Of a stretch of 64,000 bases of DNA, positions 17,782 through 26,994 are shown piece after piece; within the stretch, counting starts at the first letter, position 1, and each line of letters begins with the position of its first letter. Location of the stretch: contig NZ_JACYXF010000009.1 in assembly GCF_015352985.1 (NCBI RefSeq), forward strand, positions 124,001-188,000, given 5' to 3'. Below the pieces are notes generated by a model. It saw only the letters and a list, made by a program, of their open reading frames with translations, searched no databases and had not been told where the DNA came from. Position numbers and translations under genes: made by a program. The stretch comes from Noviherbaspirillum malthae (GTDB taxonomy: Bacteria > Pseudomonadota > Gammaproteobacteria > Burkholderiales > Burkholderiaceae_D).

Positions 17782-18255
17782 TTATTCGTCGTCAGGCCTA
17801 GCAAGTTCTTCACGGATGGAAGACAGCTGGTTCCGCAGGGAGTTCAGTGTTTCCACCGTCTGCCCGCTGGCGCACAGGATCTGCTGCGGAATGGTTTGCG
17901 CCTTTCTCTTCAGCGCACGGCCTTCCTTGGTAAGCGTGATGCGGACCTGCCGCTCGTCCGTTTCGTCGCGCGTGCGCTCGATCAGGGCCGATGCCTCGAG
18001 GCGTTTCAGGAGCGGGGTGAGCGTGCCGGAATCGAGGAAGAGTTTCTCGCCTATGCTTTTCACCAGCACGTCATCCTGTTGCCAGAGCACCAGCATGACC
18101 AGATATTGAGGATAGGTAAGGCCCAGCTTGTCGAGAAACGGCTTGTAGGTCTTCGTCATTGCCAGAGACGTGGAATACAGGGCGAAGCAGAACTGGTTGT
18201 CCAGCGCAAGCGGATCGAGAGGAGGCGTGCGCGGCGTGTTGGCGGATTTCGACAT
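17782..18255 (-). CDS. ohrR: MarR-family organic-peroxide sensor OhrR
   Basis: A 157-residue winged-helix repressor from the ATG of MSKSANTPRT. The sensing cysteine is Cys23 in DNQFCFALYSTS. A second cysteine, Cys128 in QQILCAS, fits the two-cysteine OhrR class (Xanthomonas type), where an inter-subunit disulfide forms on oxidation. The recognition helix follows LDSGTLTPLLKRLE, and the wing is DERQVRITLT. It is divergent from dacB (57-base gap) and lies upstream of its target ohr. Confidence 0.93.
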   Translation of the reverse strand: MSKSANTPRTPPLDPLALDNQFCFALYSTSLAMTKTYKPFLDKLGLTYPQYLVMLVLWQQDDVLVKSIGEKLFLDSGTLTPLLKRLEASALIERTRDETDERQVRITLTKEGRALKRKAQTIPQQILCASGQTVETLNSLRNQLSSIREELARPDDE

Positions 18256-18312
18256 GATATGCGGGGACGGCGTGGGATAATCGATTGCGTATGATCTATT
18301 CCTTGTCATCCT

Positions 18313-19725
18313 ATGCGAATTCAACGAAGTCTCCAAGCCGCATTGCTGTTATTTGCCTTCGCCGCGGCTGCTTGCGCGCAACAGTTTCCGGTTACCGTGG
18401 GCGATGCGCTCCAGCGGGCCGCGATCCCGCCCGAATCCGTCGGCATCTACGTGCAGGAAGTCGGCAGCCAGCCGCCCATGCTGGCGGTGAATGCGGCGCA
18501 GCCGTTCAATCCGGCCTCCACCATGAAGCTGGTGACAAGCAATGCGGCATTGGAAATTCTTGGGCCGACTTTTACCTGGAAGACCAGGGCGTTTGCGCTC
18601 GGCAAGCTGCGAGGCGATGTGCTCCATGGCGACTTGTACATCAAGGGCGGCGGAGACCCGAAGCTGATCCTGGAAAACTTCTGGCTTTTCCTCAGGCGCA
18701 TCCGTTCGAAAGGCATCCGCGAAATCCGCGGCAACCTGATCCTGGACCGAAGCGCATTCGAAAGCGTGCCCTATGATCCCTCGCAGTTCGATGGGGACCC
18801 CTCCAAGACCTACAACGTCGGACCCGATGCGCTGCTGCTCAACTACAAGGCGGTGGGATTCCGCTTCACGCCGGATGCGCCAGGCCATGCGGTGCAGGTG
18901 GCGAGCGACCCGCCGATGGCTTCCTTTCCCATCACGCCGCCCCGGCTGACCGGCGGGGAGTGCGGCGACTGGCGCACCCGCCTGCAGCCGGTGATCGATG
19001 CCGCTGGCGCGCGCTTCACTGGAAACTATCCGGCGGCGTGCGGCGAAAAGACATGGTACGTGCATCCCTACCAGATGACGCATACGCAATACTTCGGCCT
19101 GGTATTCCGCAAATTGTGGGCCGAGACGGGCGGGACGCTGACGGGGGAGGTGAGGGACGGCGCGGTGCCGGCCAATGCCGCTCCGGTGGCCGATTGGGAT
19201 TCGGCGCCGCTGGCCGAGATCATTCGCGATATCAACAAGTACAGCAACAACGTCATGGCGCGGCAGCTGCTGCTCACCCTGGCGGCGTCGGTGACGAAGA
19301 CGCCGGCCAATACCGTGCACGGGGCGGCAGTAGTGCGCACCTGGATGTCGGGCAAGGGGATCGACGCGCCCGAGATGAGTATCGAGAACGGTTCGGGCCT
19401 GTCGCGCACCGAGCGCATTTCCGCCGTCAGCCTGGGGCGCATGCTGGCTGCAGCCTATGCGGCGCCGACCATGCCGGAATTCATCGCCTCGCTGCCGCTG
19501 GTGGCCTATGACGGCACCATGCGCTCGCGTCTGGTCAATCAGACCGTGGCCGGCAAGGCGCATATCAAGACGGGGACGCTCAATGAAGTGCGCAATGTGG
19601 CGGGCTATGTACTGGCGGCGTCGGGCAGGCGTTACGTGGTGGTCTGCCTGATCAATCATCTCAATGCGGACAAAGCTTATGAGGCGCAGGATGCGCTGCT
19701 GCAGTGGGTGTATGAGAATGGGTGA
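18313..19725 (+). CDS. dacB: D-alanyl-D-alanine carboxypeptidase/endopeptidase (PBP4, S13 family)
   Basis: A 470-residue periplasmic penicillin-binding protein. The signal peptide spans residues 1-22 (cleavage near ACA-QQ). The serine motif is S69TMK in FNPASTMKLV. The second motif is SNN in INKYSNNVMARQ and the third is KTG in AHIKTGTLNE. It trims pentapeptide side chains and cross-links. The 5' end lies close to the divergent ohrR. No terminator follows directly; instead a palindrome-rich spacer begins about 110 bases later. Confidence 0.94.
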   Translation: MRIQRSLQAALLLFAFAAAACAQQFPVTVGDALQRAAIPPESVGIYVQEVGSQPPMLAVNAAQPFNPASTMKLVTSNAALEILGPTFTWKTRAFALGKLRGDVLHGDLYIKGGGDPKLILENFWLFLRRIRSKGIREIRGNLILDRSAFESVPYDPSQFDGDPSKTYNVGPDALLLNYKAVGFRFTPDAPGHAVQVASDPPMASFPITPPRLTGGECGDWRTRLQPVIDAAGARFTGNYPAACGEKTWYVHPYQMTHTQYFGLVFRKLWAETGGTLTGEVRDGAVPANAAPVADWDSAPLAEIIRDINKYSNNVMARQLLLTLAASVTKTPANTVHGAAVVRTWMSGKGIDAPEMSIENGSGLSRTERISAVSLGRMLAAAYAAPTMPEFIASLPLVAYDGTMRSRLVNQTVAGKAHIKTGTLNEVRNVAGYVLAASGRRYVVVCLINHLNADKAYEAQDALLQWVYENG

Positions 19726-19835
19726 GGATTCGTGCTGATTTGATGTGGATTCCGGAGAGGAGTTGAACGACCTGTTTAGTGAGGATGATCGCATTGAGTT
19801 GGAACAGCTTCGTTCGTCTCCAGAGTCGCTTGTGA

Positions 19836-19981
19836 TTGCGCTGCCGCCCTCACCCCCAACCCCGCTCTGCGCCCCACGGTTCGGCTTGCAAGCCGAACCG
19901 GCTACGGCAGCGCAAACCGCTGGATTGCGAAACCCTGTCTTCGCTCCGCCTGCGGGAGAGGGTGCACTCTCTCCCGCAGGC
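19836..19981. repeat. Nested palindrome cluster (REP-like intergenic element)
   Basis: Outer inverted arms TTGCGCTGCCG (19836-19846) and CGGCAGCGCAA (19905-19915) enclose a perfect 24-bp palindrome (19877-19900, centred on CTTGCAAG). A second perfect hairpin with 13-bp arms GCCTGCGGGAGAG / CTCTCCCGCAGGC follows at 19948-19981. The flanking ccctcacccccaaccccgct is a motif seen in many proteobacterial intergenic repeats. It lies between dacB and the convergent TPM gene, so it may also serve as a transcription or processing boundary. Confidence 0.75.
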
Positions 19982-20012
19982 GTGGTTCGTTCGCCCGGTG
20001 GCAGCGTTCGCA

Positions 20013-20513
20013 TCAAAGCATCACAGGCTTGTCCGGCAGCTGATTACGCGTGGAGCCGTCGTCGGGGTAGAGCCGGCACAGCATGCCGTTCAGTTCGCCG
20101 ATGGCGGCCATGACGCTTGTCTGGTAATCGCCTCGGGCAAATCCCTGCGTCATCGTCTTGCAAACGGCGTTCCATTCCTCAGCCGACACCAGCCTGCCGA
20201 CGCCGCGGTCGGCAACGATTTCCACCTGGTGATCGGCGAGATTGATGTAGACGAGGACGCCGCAGTTGTCTTCCGTGTCCCAGACGCCGTAGTGGGCGAA
20301 CAGTTCGCGCGCCCGCTCGCGCGGCGTCACGCCGTTCAGCACCGCCTGCAGGTCCAGACCCGGTTCGACCACGACACGGACTTCGGCGCGGTGCCGCGTC
20401 TCGCCTTCGGCGATGGCTTCCTCGATCGCCTGCAGGGTTTGAGGAGGGAAGGCCCGCCGGCCGGCCGCCGAAGTCGTGCACAGGTGTCGAAAAATGCGAG
20501 AGAAAGTGCTCAT
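20013..20513 (-). CDS. TPM-domain protein without signal peptide
   Basis: A 166-residue protein with one TPM (TLP18.3/Psb32/MOLO-1) domain. Blocks such as HRAEVRVVVEPGLDL, RARELFAHYGVWDTEDN, CGVLVYINLADHQVEIVADR and GVGRLVSAEEWNAVCKTM are typical. Unlike the upstream TPM gene it has no signal peptide or membrane helix. It is immediately adjacent to that gene (its ATG follows the TAG with no gap), so the two are surely co-transcribed. The biochemical role in this lemA-linked context is unknown. Confidence 0.85.
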   Translation of the reverse strand: MSTFSRIFRHLCTTSAAGRRAFPPQTLQAIEEAIAEGETRHRAEVRVVVEPGLDLQAVLNGVTPRERARELFAHYGVWDTEDNCGVLVYINLADHQVEIVADRGVGRLVSAEEWNAVCKTMTQGFARGDYQTSVMAAIGELNGMLCRLYPDDGSTRNQLPDKPVML

Positions 20514-21320
20514 CTACCAGTTCCCCGAGGCGCCGCCGCCATCTGCCGTGCCGCCTCCGCCGGAAAAGCCCCCGGAGCCGCCGAACCCGCCGCCGAAACC
20601 TCCGCCGCCTCTGCCATAGCCGCCGCCGAATCCGCCCAGCCCGCCGCCCAGGATGATGCCCGGCGAAGAACGGCCCCAGCCGTCCCGGTAGCGCGCATGC
20701 CGGCGCGACGACGACATGCGCGACAGCAGCAGGAACAGGATCACGAAGAAAATGAACATGCCGAGCGAAATGCCGTCGGCGGCCTGCTCTTCGAGGTCAT
20801 CCCTGGCCGGCTCGGGGAAGCTTTCCTTGTCGAGCAGGCTGGTAATGGCCGAGACGCCGGCGGCCAGGCCGCCGTAGAAATCGTTTTGCCGGAAATGCGG
20901 CGCGATCACATCCTGGAGAATGCGCTTGGACTGGGCATCGGTCAGCGACCCCTGGACGCCGCGTCCGGCCTCGATGCGAAGCCGGCGCAGCGCGGGAGGA
21001 TTATCCTTTGCCACCAGAAGCAGCACGCCGTCGTCCACCCCCTTGCGGCCGAGCTGCCAGGCGTCGAACACCCGGATGCTGTACTGCTCGATGGCTTCCG
21101 GTTCGGTCTTGTTGACGAGCAGGATTGCGATCTGGCTGCCGGTGCGGGTTTCGTAATCCTTCAGCACATTCTCCAGCGTCGCCCGCTGTGTTGGAGTCAG
21201 CATGCCTGCCTGGTCGGTTACCCGGGTCTGGAGCGCGGGCACGGGAACGAATTCCTGCGCCCGCGCAGACAGCAGCGCGAACATCAGCAGCAATCCGGCA
21301 AGCGATCGGAGGAGCGCCAT
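20514..21320 (-). CDS. YgcG-like TPM-domain membrane protein
   Basis: A 268-residue protein: signal peptide (1-22, cleavage near ARA-Q), a periplasmic TPM domain (about 25-150), one membrane helix (about 190-207, MFIFFVILFLLLS) and a Gly/Ser-rich tail. This is the layout of YgcG/TPM_phosphatase proteins. It lies eight bases after lemA and before a second TPM gene, the common lemA-TPM-TPM arrangement. Function in envelope maintenance is inferred from the neighbourhood. Confidence 0.9.
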   Translation of the reverse strand: MALLRSLAGLLLMFALLSARAQEFVPVPALQTRVTDQAGMLTPTQRATLENVLKDYETRTGSQIAILLVNKTEPEAIEQYSIRVFDAWQLGRKGVDDGVLLLVAKDNPPALRRLRIEAGRGVQGSLTDAQSKRILQDVIAPHFRQNDFYGGLAAGVSAITSLLDKESFPEPARDDLEEQAADGISLGMFIFFVILFLLLSRMSSSRRHARYRDGWGRSSPGIILGGGLGGFGGGYGRGGGGFGGGFGGSGGFSGGGGTADGGGASGNW

Positions 21321-21328
21321 GGCCTGGC

Positions 21329-21922
21329 TTACTTGCCGAAGTTGACAGCCGGGGCGTTCGAGATGGCCTTCTCGTTCTCGACCGTGAACGACGGCTTCAC
21401 TTCATAGTTGAAGATCATGGCCGTCAAATTGGTCGGGAAGCTGCGGGCCAGCACGTTGTAGTCGCGCACTGACTGTATGTAGCGCTGGCGGGCGACGGTG
21501 ATCCGGTTCTCGGTGCCTTCCAGCTGCGACTGCAGGTCACGGAAACTGGTGTCGGCCTTGAGCTGCGGGTAATTCTCGGACACGGCCATGAGGCGGGAGA
21601 GGGCTGAAGACAACTCGCCCTGGACCTGCTGGAATTTCTTGAAGGCTTCCGGATTGTTCAGCACCTCGGGCGTGATCTGGAAGCTCGTCGCCGCTGCGCG
21701 GGCGCGGGTTACGGCTTCCAGGGTTTCGCGCTCATGCGACGCATAACCCTTGACGGTGTTGACCAGATTGGGAATCAGGTCCGCGCGCCGCTGGTACTGG
21801 TTGACCACTTCGCCCCAGGCGGCCTTGACCTGTTCATCCTTGTCCTGGAACTGGTTGTAGCCGCAGCCGCTCAGCAGCGAGATCAGCCAGACCGTGACTG
21901 CCAGTTTCATCCATGTCTTCAT
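21329..21922 (-). CDS. lemA: LemA family lipoprotein
   Basis: A 197-residue protein. The short signal sequence ends in a lipobox-like LLSGC (Cys20), and a long all-alpha LemA domain follows. Family-typical segments are [41 protein letters not shown] and [19 protein letters not shown]. LemA proteins form helical bundles at the membrane; the cellular role is not settled. First gene of the lemA-TPM-TPM operon. Confidence 0.93.
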   Translation of the reverse strand: MKTWMKLAVTVWLISLLSGCGYNQFQDKDEQVKAAWGEVVNQYQRRADLIPNLVNTVKGYASHERETLEAVTRARAAATSFQITPEVLNNPEAFKKFQQVQGELSSALSRLMAVSENYPQLKADTSFRDLQSQLEGTENRITVARQRYIQSVRDYNVLARSFPTNLTAMIFNYEVKPSFTVENEKAISNAPAVNFGK

Positions 21923-21986
21923 CGTCGTGTCCTTTATCGTGTCTTGTTGTGCTTTTCAGGGGAAGCGGTCGAAACGGAGTTGCTAT

Positions 21987-22877
21987 TCAATTATGGGCGG
22001 CAGGCCGGGGTTTCAACAGGACAGTGCTCATCGCAGCCAAAATGAGCGCCATGGCGGCATAGTCCTGCCAGTGCGGATGTTCGTCCAGCCACCATGCGCC
22101 GGAAAACACGCCCAGCACAGGGATCATCATGACCGACAGGCTGGAAGCCACCGGCGGCAGCTTGCGCGCCAGCCCGAACCAGACCACATGGGCGAAGCCG
22201 AAGATGATCACCGCGTTATAGGCGATCGCGCCCCAGGCTGCCGGGCTGGGCAGGTGCCAGACATTGCTTTCCAGTACCGTGCAGGCCAGCACCATGGCCG
22301 AGGTGGTCAGGGCGAGCATCCAGAAGGTCAGCGCGATCGTCGGCATGTCGATGTGAGAACGCTTCATGGCTACCGTGCCATAGCCCCATCCCGCGGCGGC
22401 GATCAGCGCAAAGATGCTGCCCAGCGGGTTGCCCGACAGCGCGGCGAATTCGCTGGAGAGCAGGAGCAGGGCGCCCGCGAAAGCGCAGCCGATGCCTATC
22501 CAGGCACGCGCGCCCGGCCGCTCGCCGAAGAACAGCAGCCCGCACAGGACGGCCCATACCGGCATCGTGTAGCCGAGGATCGCCGCCCGGCCGGAAGCCA
22601 GCATCTTGACGCCCAGAATCATGAATACATGCCAGATCAGCATGTTGGGCACGGCGAGGCGGACGATTTCGCCGGCCCGGCCGCGCGGAATCGCCAGCGA
22701 CGCGCCCTGCGCCCGGGCGGCCAGCCAGAGCAGGGGCAAGGCCGCGGCCATGCTCAGGACGCGGAAGGTAAGAGGGGGAAAGTCGCGCACGCCGATCTTC
22801 ATGATCGGCCAGTTGATGCCCCAGAACAGGGTCAGCAGAATGAGAAGGATCCAGTCCTTGCGCGAAAGCGATGTCAT
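21987..22877 (-). CDS. EamA/DMT-superfamily exporter
   Basis: A 296-residue protein with about ten membrane helices and two EamA repeats. It starts at the ATG of [22 protein letters not shown] is the usual first-helix signature of DMT metabolite exporters. The substrate cannot be read from the sequence; amino acids or small metabolites are typical. It is divergent from pyrF, with about 60 bases between the chosen starts. Confidence 0.85.
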   Translation of the reverse strand: MTSLSRKDWILLILLTLFWGINWPIMKIGVRDFPPLTFRVLSMAAALPLLWLAARAQGASLAIPRGRAGEIVRLAVPNMLIWHVFMILGVKMLASGRAAILGYTMPVWAVLCGLLFFGERPGARAWIGIGCAFAGALLLLSSEFAALSGNPLGSIFALIAAAGWGYGTVAMKRSHIDMPTIALTFWMLALTTSAMVLACTVLESNVWHLPSPAAWGAIAYNAVIIFGFAHVVWFGLARKLPPVASSLSVMMIPVLGVFSGAWWLDEHPHWQDYAAMALILAAMSTVLLKPRPAAHN

Positions 22878-22937
22878 CCCGAAACAATAGCATGGCAAGT
22901 TACAATGCGTTTTGTTCGAAATTCATCCTTCATCGCC

Positions 22938-23756
22938 GTGACTTTCCTTGAAAAACTATCCGCCGCATGGACGGCGAACCAGTCCCTGCTGTGCGTCGGC
23001 CTCGATCCCGACATCAGCAAGTTCCCCGATTCGGTGAAGCAGCAGCCCGATGCGATCTTCGCCTTCTGCAAGGCCATCGTCGACGCCACCGCCGATCTGG
23101 CCTGTTCCTTCAAGCCGCAGATCGCCTATTTTGCCGCCCTGCGCGCCGAAGACCAGCTCGAAGCGCTCTGCCGCTACATCCGGGAGACCTATCCGCAGAT
23201 TCCGGTGGTGCTCGACGCCAAGCGCGGCGACATCGGCGCCACGGCCGAGCAGTATGCAAGGGAAGCCTTCGAGCGCTACGGCGCGGATGCAGTCACCGTC
23301 AATCCCTACATGGGGTTCGATTCCGTGGCGCCCTACCTGGAATGGAAGGACCGCGGCGTGATCATCCTGTGCCGCACCTCCAACCCCGGCGGCTCCGACC
23401 TGCAGTTCCTGACCGCCGATGGCAAGCCGGTCTACCAGCATGTGGCGCGCCTGGTGGCTGAGAAATGGAATACCAACGGGCAGTGCGGCCTCGTGGTCGG
23501 TGCTACCTTCCCGGAAGAGCTGGCACAAGTGCGCGGCATCGTCGGCGACATGCCGCTGCTGGTGCCGGGCATCGGCGCGCAGGGCGGCGATATCCAAGCC
23601 ACCGTCAAGGCCGGCCGCACCGCCGCCGGTAGCGGGATGATGATCAACTCCTCGCGCGCGATTCTGTATGCGAAGCCGGCTGCCGGAGAAGACTTCGCCG
23701 GCGCGGCGCGGCGGGTGGCGCTGGAAACCCGGGACGCCATCAATCAGTACCGCTAA
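22938..23756 (+). CDS. pyrF: Orotidine-5'-phosphate decarboxylase (type 2)
   Basis: A 272-residue enzyme catalysing OMP to UMP, the last step of de novo pyrimidine synthesis. The long type-2 form is recognised by LLCVGLDPD at the start and the catalytic tetrad region [18 protein letters not shown] start it at GTG 22938 ([11 protein letters not shown]), matching the usual family N-terminus. An in-frame ATG at 22905 would add 11 residues, but it lies next to a TACAAT that could be the -10 element. Neither start has a good Shine-Dalgarno. Confidence 0.92.
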   Translation: MTFLEKLSAAWTANQSLLCVGLDPDISKFPDSVKQQPDAIFAFCKAIVDATADLACSFKPQIAYFAALRAEDQLEALCRYIRETYPQIPVVLDAKRGDIGATAEQYAREAFERYGADAVTVNPYMGFDSVAPYLEWKDRGVIILCRTSNPGGSDLQFLTADGKPVYQHVARLVAEKWNTNGQCGLVVGATFPEELAQVRGIVGDMPLLVPGIGAQGGDIQATVKAGRTAAGSGMMINSSRAILYAKPAAGEDFAGAARRVALETRDAINQYR

Positions 23757-23795
23757 GTAGTACCGAGCGCTCCGCTCGCCGGTGCCCGATGCGCT

Positions 23796-24680
23796 TCAGG
23801 CGCCGGTGAAGAAGGTGTTCATTTCCGCCAGCAGCAGTTCCGGCGCCTGGTCCGGAATGAAATGGCCGGCCGGCAAAACCTTGCCGGTTACCGGCAGCGC
23901 GCATTTCGCCTGCCAGTCCTGCAGCGGCCTGAACAGCTTGCCGACCACGCCGTGCTCGCCCCAGACCACGTGCGTCGGGCAGGCCAGCTTTTTTTCATCG
24001 TGGTCGCGGTCGTGTTCGAGATCAATGCCGGCCGCCGCCCGGTAATCCTCGCAGGCCGCATGAATGGCTTCCGGCGTGCAGAAGCAGCGTTCATATTCCG
24101 CCATCGCCGCCGGGTCGATATAGCGCGAGCCGCTCGATCCCCAGCCGCCCAGCGTGTAGTTGAGATAGAAGGCCGCATTGTTGCCGATCAGGGTTTCCGG
24201 CAGCGGATGCGGCTGGATCAGCAAGAACCAGTGGTAGTACAGGGTAGCGAAGCGCATGTCGGTCGCTTCATACATGGTGCGCGTGGGCGAGATGTCGATC
24301 ACCATCAGCCTGCCCACCGCATCCGGGTGGTCCAGCGCGAGCCTGTGGGCGACCCGTCCGCCGCGGTCGTGTCCGCACAGGTCGAAGCAGCGGTAGCCGA
24401 GCGATGCCATCAGTTCCACCATGTCCAGCGCCATGGTCCGCTTCGAATAATTGGCATGATCCTTGTCGCCGGGCGGCTTGGACGAGTCGCCGTAACCCCG
24501 CAGGTCGGGCATCACGAGCGTGAAACGCTCGGCGAGCGCATCGGCCACGCGGTGCCAGATCACGTGCGTCTGCGGGAAACCGTGCAGCAGGAGCAGCGGC
24601 GGACCGCTGCCGCCATGGCGGAAATGAATGGTGACGCCGTTGACTTCGCGTTGGTCTTTCGAAAAACGTTCCAGCATCAT
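23796..24680 (-). CDS. Alpha/beta hydrolase, fluoroacetate/haloacetate dehalogenase-like
   Basis: A 294-residue alpha/beta hydrolase in which every residue known from fluoroacetate dehalogenase is present at equivalent spacing. These are the nucleophile Asp105 with Arg106 and Arg109 (GHDRGGRVAHR), Asp129, the halide pocket His150-Trp151 and Tyr213 (ACEDYRAA), general base His273 (AGHFIPDQ) and Phe35 of HGFPQTH. It starts with a strong AAGGAGG and overlaps the pncC stop (ATGA). Hydrolytic C-F/C-Cl cleavage of haloacetates is the prediction. An epoxide or ester hydrolase is the alternative, though those lack the HW/Y trio. Confidence 0.82.
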   Translation of the reverse strand: MMLERFSKDQREVNGVTIHFRHGGSGPPLLLLHGFPQTHVIWHRVADALAERFTLVMPDLRGYGDSSKPPGDKDHANYSKRTMALDMVELMASLGYRCFDLCGHDRGGRVAHRLALDHPDAVGRLMVIDISPTRTMYEATDMRFATLYYHWFLLIQPHPLPETLIGNNAAFYLNYTLGGWGSSGSRYIDPAAMAEYERCFCTPEAIHAACEDYRAAAGIDLEHDRDHDEKKLACPTHVVWGEHGVVGKLFRPLQDWQAKCALPVTGKVLPAGHFIPDQAPELLLAEMNTFFTGA

Positions 24681-25162
24681 GCCTCCTTCAGAAAGCGCAG
24701 CAAGCCTTGCAGCGCATGGGCGACGGCCTGTTCCCGCACCGCCTGGCGGTCGCCTGCAAGGACCAGTCGCTCGGTAAAGCTGCGGTGTTCGTTGGCCCAG
24801 CCGAAGCAGACGGTGCCCACCGGTTTGCCCGGGACTGCCCCGCCCGGACCGGCGATGCCGGTGGTCGACAGGGCGATGCAGGCTTGGCTGTTCATGACAG
24901 CGCCTTTGGCCATCGCGCCGGCGACTTCTTCACTGACCGCGCCGAACTGGGCGATGAGCGCTTCCGGTACTTTCAATACTTCGGTTTTCGCGGCATTGGA
25001 ATAGGTGACGAAGCCGCGCTCGAACCATGCCGACGAACCGGCAATCTCGGTCACGGCTTGCGCAACGCCGCCGCCGGTGCACGACTCCGCCGTGGCCAGC
25101 ATCAGGCCTCTTTCCTGCAGCGCATGCCCGGCGCGCATGGCCAGATCGATGATGTTGCTCAT
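24677..25162 (-). CDS. pncC: Nicotinamide-nucleotide amidase (CinA C-terminal domain)
   Basis: A 161-residue stand-alone CinA C-terminal domain, deamidating NMN to nicotinate mononucleotide in pyridine-nucleotide salvage. Signatures are ATAESCTGGGVAQAVT (catalytic Ser), FVTYSNAAKTEVLKV and STTGIAGPGG. The N-terminal CinA domain is absent, as in E. coli PncC. It lies downstream of thiL-pgpA on the same strand, a widespread gene order, but separated from pgpA by a 333-base gap. Confidence 0.93.
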   Translation of the reverse strand: MSNIIDLAMRAGHALQERGLMLATAESCTGGGVAQAVTEIAGSSAWFERGFVTYSNAAKTEVLKVPEALIAQFGAVSEEVAGAMAKGAVMNSQACIALSTTGIAGPGGAVPGKPVGTVCFGWANEHRSFTERLVLAGDRQAVREQAVAHALQGLLRFLKEA

Positions 25163-25495
25163 GTCTCGTCCTTTGCTGTGTTATCCGCTGGCGGGTGTGC
25201 CGGCATGCCCGACTTTACCATTCCGCCGCAACCGGTCCAGAATTGCCATCCGTTGCCGGTTTGGAATTGGCTTTGCTCCATATGTGCTGACCCAGCTAGA
25301 TGTGATTTTTCTCAACAGTCCCGGCGGGCAGTTATCGCAGAATAGCAGTGAACAGGCGTTGCATTGATTGAGCGATCGAGGCAATGCGTGTTTGAGCAGC
25401 GGTGTGCAGATTCGAGCTTTCGCGGCCCTCGGGCCGCGATTTTTTTTGCGCGGTCGCATTTGTGCGGCCATATTTATGCAGCCGCGGCGGTGCGC
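25163..25495. other. Intergenic region with orphan plus-strand terminator
   Basis: Between the pncC start and the pgpA stop, both on the minus strand. No coding gene is seen. It contains a stem GCATTG / CAATGC (25361-25366 with 25382-25387) and a strong plus-strand terminator, as expected at the 3' end of a small RNA. I find no convincing -35/-10 pair. Confidence 0.5.
25421..25448 (+). terminator. Orphan intrinsic terminator
   Basis: CGCGGCCC-TC-GGGCCGCG followed by A and eight T on the plus strand. The minus strand has no T run after the stem, so it cannot serve pgpA. No plus-strand gene precedes it within more than 1.3 kb. Confidence 0.85.
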
Positions 25496-26020
25496 TTACA
25501 GGTTCTCCCAGATCGCAAACAGCAGCAGGGTGTAGAAGGCCGCCAGGATGTCGTCCGCCATCACGCCGAAACCGCCCTTGAGGCGCTTTTCCACCTGGCG
25601 TATCGGCATTGGCTTGGTCATGTCGATGAGCCTGAACCAGAAGAATGCCCACAACTGCGTCTTGAAGCTGGCCGGCATCACGAACACCATCACGATCCAG
25701 AAGGCGATGATTTCATCCCAGACCAGGCTGCCATGATCTTCCATGCCAAGGTCGACGGAAGTCTTGCGGCAGGCCCAGACGCCGATCAGGAAGCCGGCAA
25801 TGATGATGATGCTCCACGCCAGCGGCGTAAACACACCCGGCCAGCGGGAGGTCAGCACATTGAAGGTGAGCCATGACAGCAGGGTGCCCACGGTGCCCGG
25901 CACGATGGGCGAGAGGCCGCTGCCGAAGCCCTGGGCAATCAGGTGCGCGGGATGCGACAGCATGAAGCGGGCATTCGGCTTGGGGACATAGGCGTTCTGC
26001 CCGGAGTCAAGTGTCGTCAT
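25496..26020 (-). CDS. pgpA: Phosphatidylglycerophosphatase A
   Basis: A 174-residue inner-membrane phosphatase of phosphatidylglycerol synthesis. The FGSGLSPIVPGTVGTLLSW start, the metal-site DEIIAFWIVMVF and the closing KGGFGVMADDILAAFY are family hallmarks, with four membrane helices. The start is the ATG overlapping the thiL stop (ATGA). The frame is open further upstream, but that part lies inside thiL. Confidence 0.94.
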   Translation of the reverse strand: MTTLDSGQNAYVPKPNARFMLSHPAHLIAQGFGSGLSPIVPGTVGTLLSWLTFNVLTSRWPGVFTPLAWSIIIIAGFLIGVWACRKTSVDLGMEDHGSLVWDEIIAFWIVMVFVMPASFKTQLWAFFWFRLIDMTKPMPIRQVEKRLKGGFGVMADDILAAFYTLLLFAIWENL

Positions 26021-26994
26021 GGCGAGGCGAAGTGGTCGAAGGAAGTCAGTTGCAGGTCCAGCGGTTTTCCGTCCGCATCCCTGAGCCGCAAGCCGGGCGC
26101 GGCTTCGATGCTGCCGACACGGGTCACCGGTGTGGAGCTGAGGTCGCCTGCCGCCAGCACATCGCTGCGGCGGCTCGCGGGCGCGGTGAAGCACAATTCA
26201 TAATCGTCGCCGCCGGCCAGGGTGAAGCGGCGGCGCAGATCGAGCGTTTGCATCGCCAGCGCGGGACCGGCAGGCAGCAGGTCGACATCAAGGATGGCGC
26301 CCACGCCGGAGCGATGAAGAATATGGCCGAGATCGCCGACCAGTCCGTCGGAAATGTCGATGGCAGCGTGCGCAATGCCGCGCAGCGCCACGCCCAGACC
26401 CACGCGCGGCGTCGGCGCGTGCATGCGGGATCTGGCGCCGGCGAGATCGTCCTTGCCGAGGTTGTCGAGCGCCAGTTCGTTCCGGTATCCGGCCAGGGCC
26501 AGTCGCGCATCGCCGAGGGTGCCTGAAATCCAGATATCGTCGCCGGGCTGTGCGGCGTCGCGCTGCAGCGATTGATCCGGCGGAACCTGACCGAAGATGG
26601 TGATGCAGATGTTCAACGGCCCCTTGGTGGTGTCGCCGCCGATCAGTTCGCAGTCATGCCTGTCGGCAAGCGCCAGCAGGCCCTTCGAGAAAGGTTCCAG
26701 CCATGCCCCGTTTGCTTCCGGCAAGGACAAGGCAAGAGTGAAGCCCACCGGCGCCGCGCCCATTGCGGCCAGGTCGGACAGATTCACGGCCAGGCATTTG
26801 TGGCCGAGCTGGAAGGGATCGGCGCCGGGAAAGAAATGCCGGCCTTCAACCAGCATGTCTGAGGAGATGGCCATCTGGCTGCCGTGAGGCGGCGCCAGCA
26901 GCGCGCAATCGTCACCGATGCCGAGGGCGACAGGACTGAGGCGCCGGGGCGGGCGGGTGAAATAGCGGGCAATAAGATCGAATTCGGACAGCAT
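26017..26994 (-). CDS. thiL: Thiamine-monophosphate kinase
   Basis: A 325-residue PurM-fold ATP-dependent kinase making thiamine pyrophosphate from thiamine phosphate. The N-terminal SEFDLIARYF, GIGDDCALL (metal-binding Asp pair), VNLSDLAAMGA and AIDISDGLVGDLGHI motifs are all present. First of the overlapping thiL-pgpA pair. No TPP riboswitch-like element is visible upstream. Confidence 0.94.
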   Translation of the reverse strand: MLSEFDLIARYFTRPPRRLSPVALGIGDDCALLAPPHGSQMAISSDMLVEGRHFFPGADPFQLGHKCLAVNLSDLAAMGAAPVGFTLALSLPEANGAWLEPFSKGLLALADRHDCELIGGDTTKGPLNICITIFGQVPPDQSLQRDAAQPGDDIWISGTLGDARLALAGYRNELALDNLGKDDLAGARSRMHAPTPRVGLGVALRGIAHAAIDISDGLVGDLGHILHRSGVGAILDVDLLPAGPALAMQTLDLRRRFTLAGGDDYELCFTAPASRRSDVLAAGDLSSTPVTRVGSIEAAPGLRLRDADGKPLDLQLTSFDHFASP

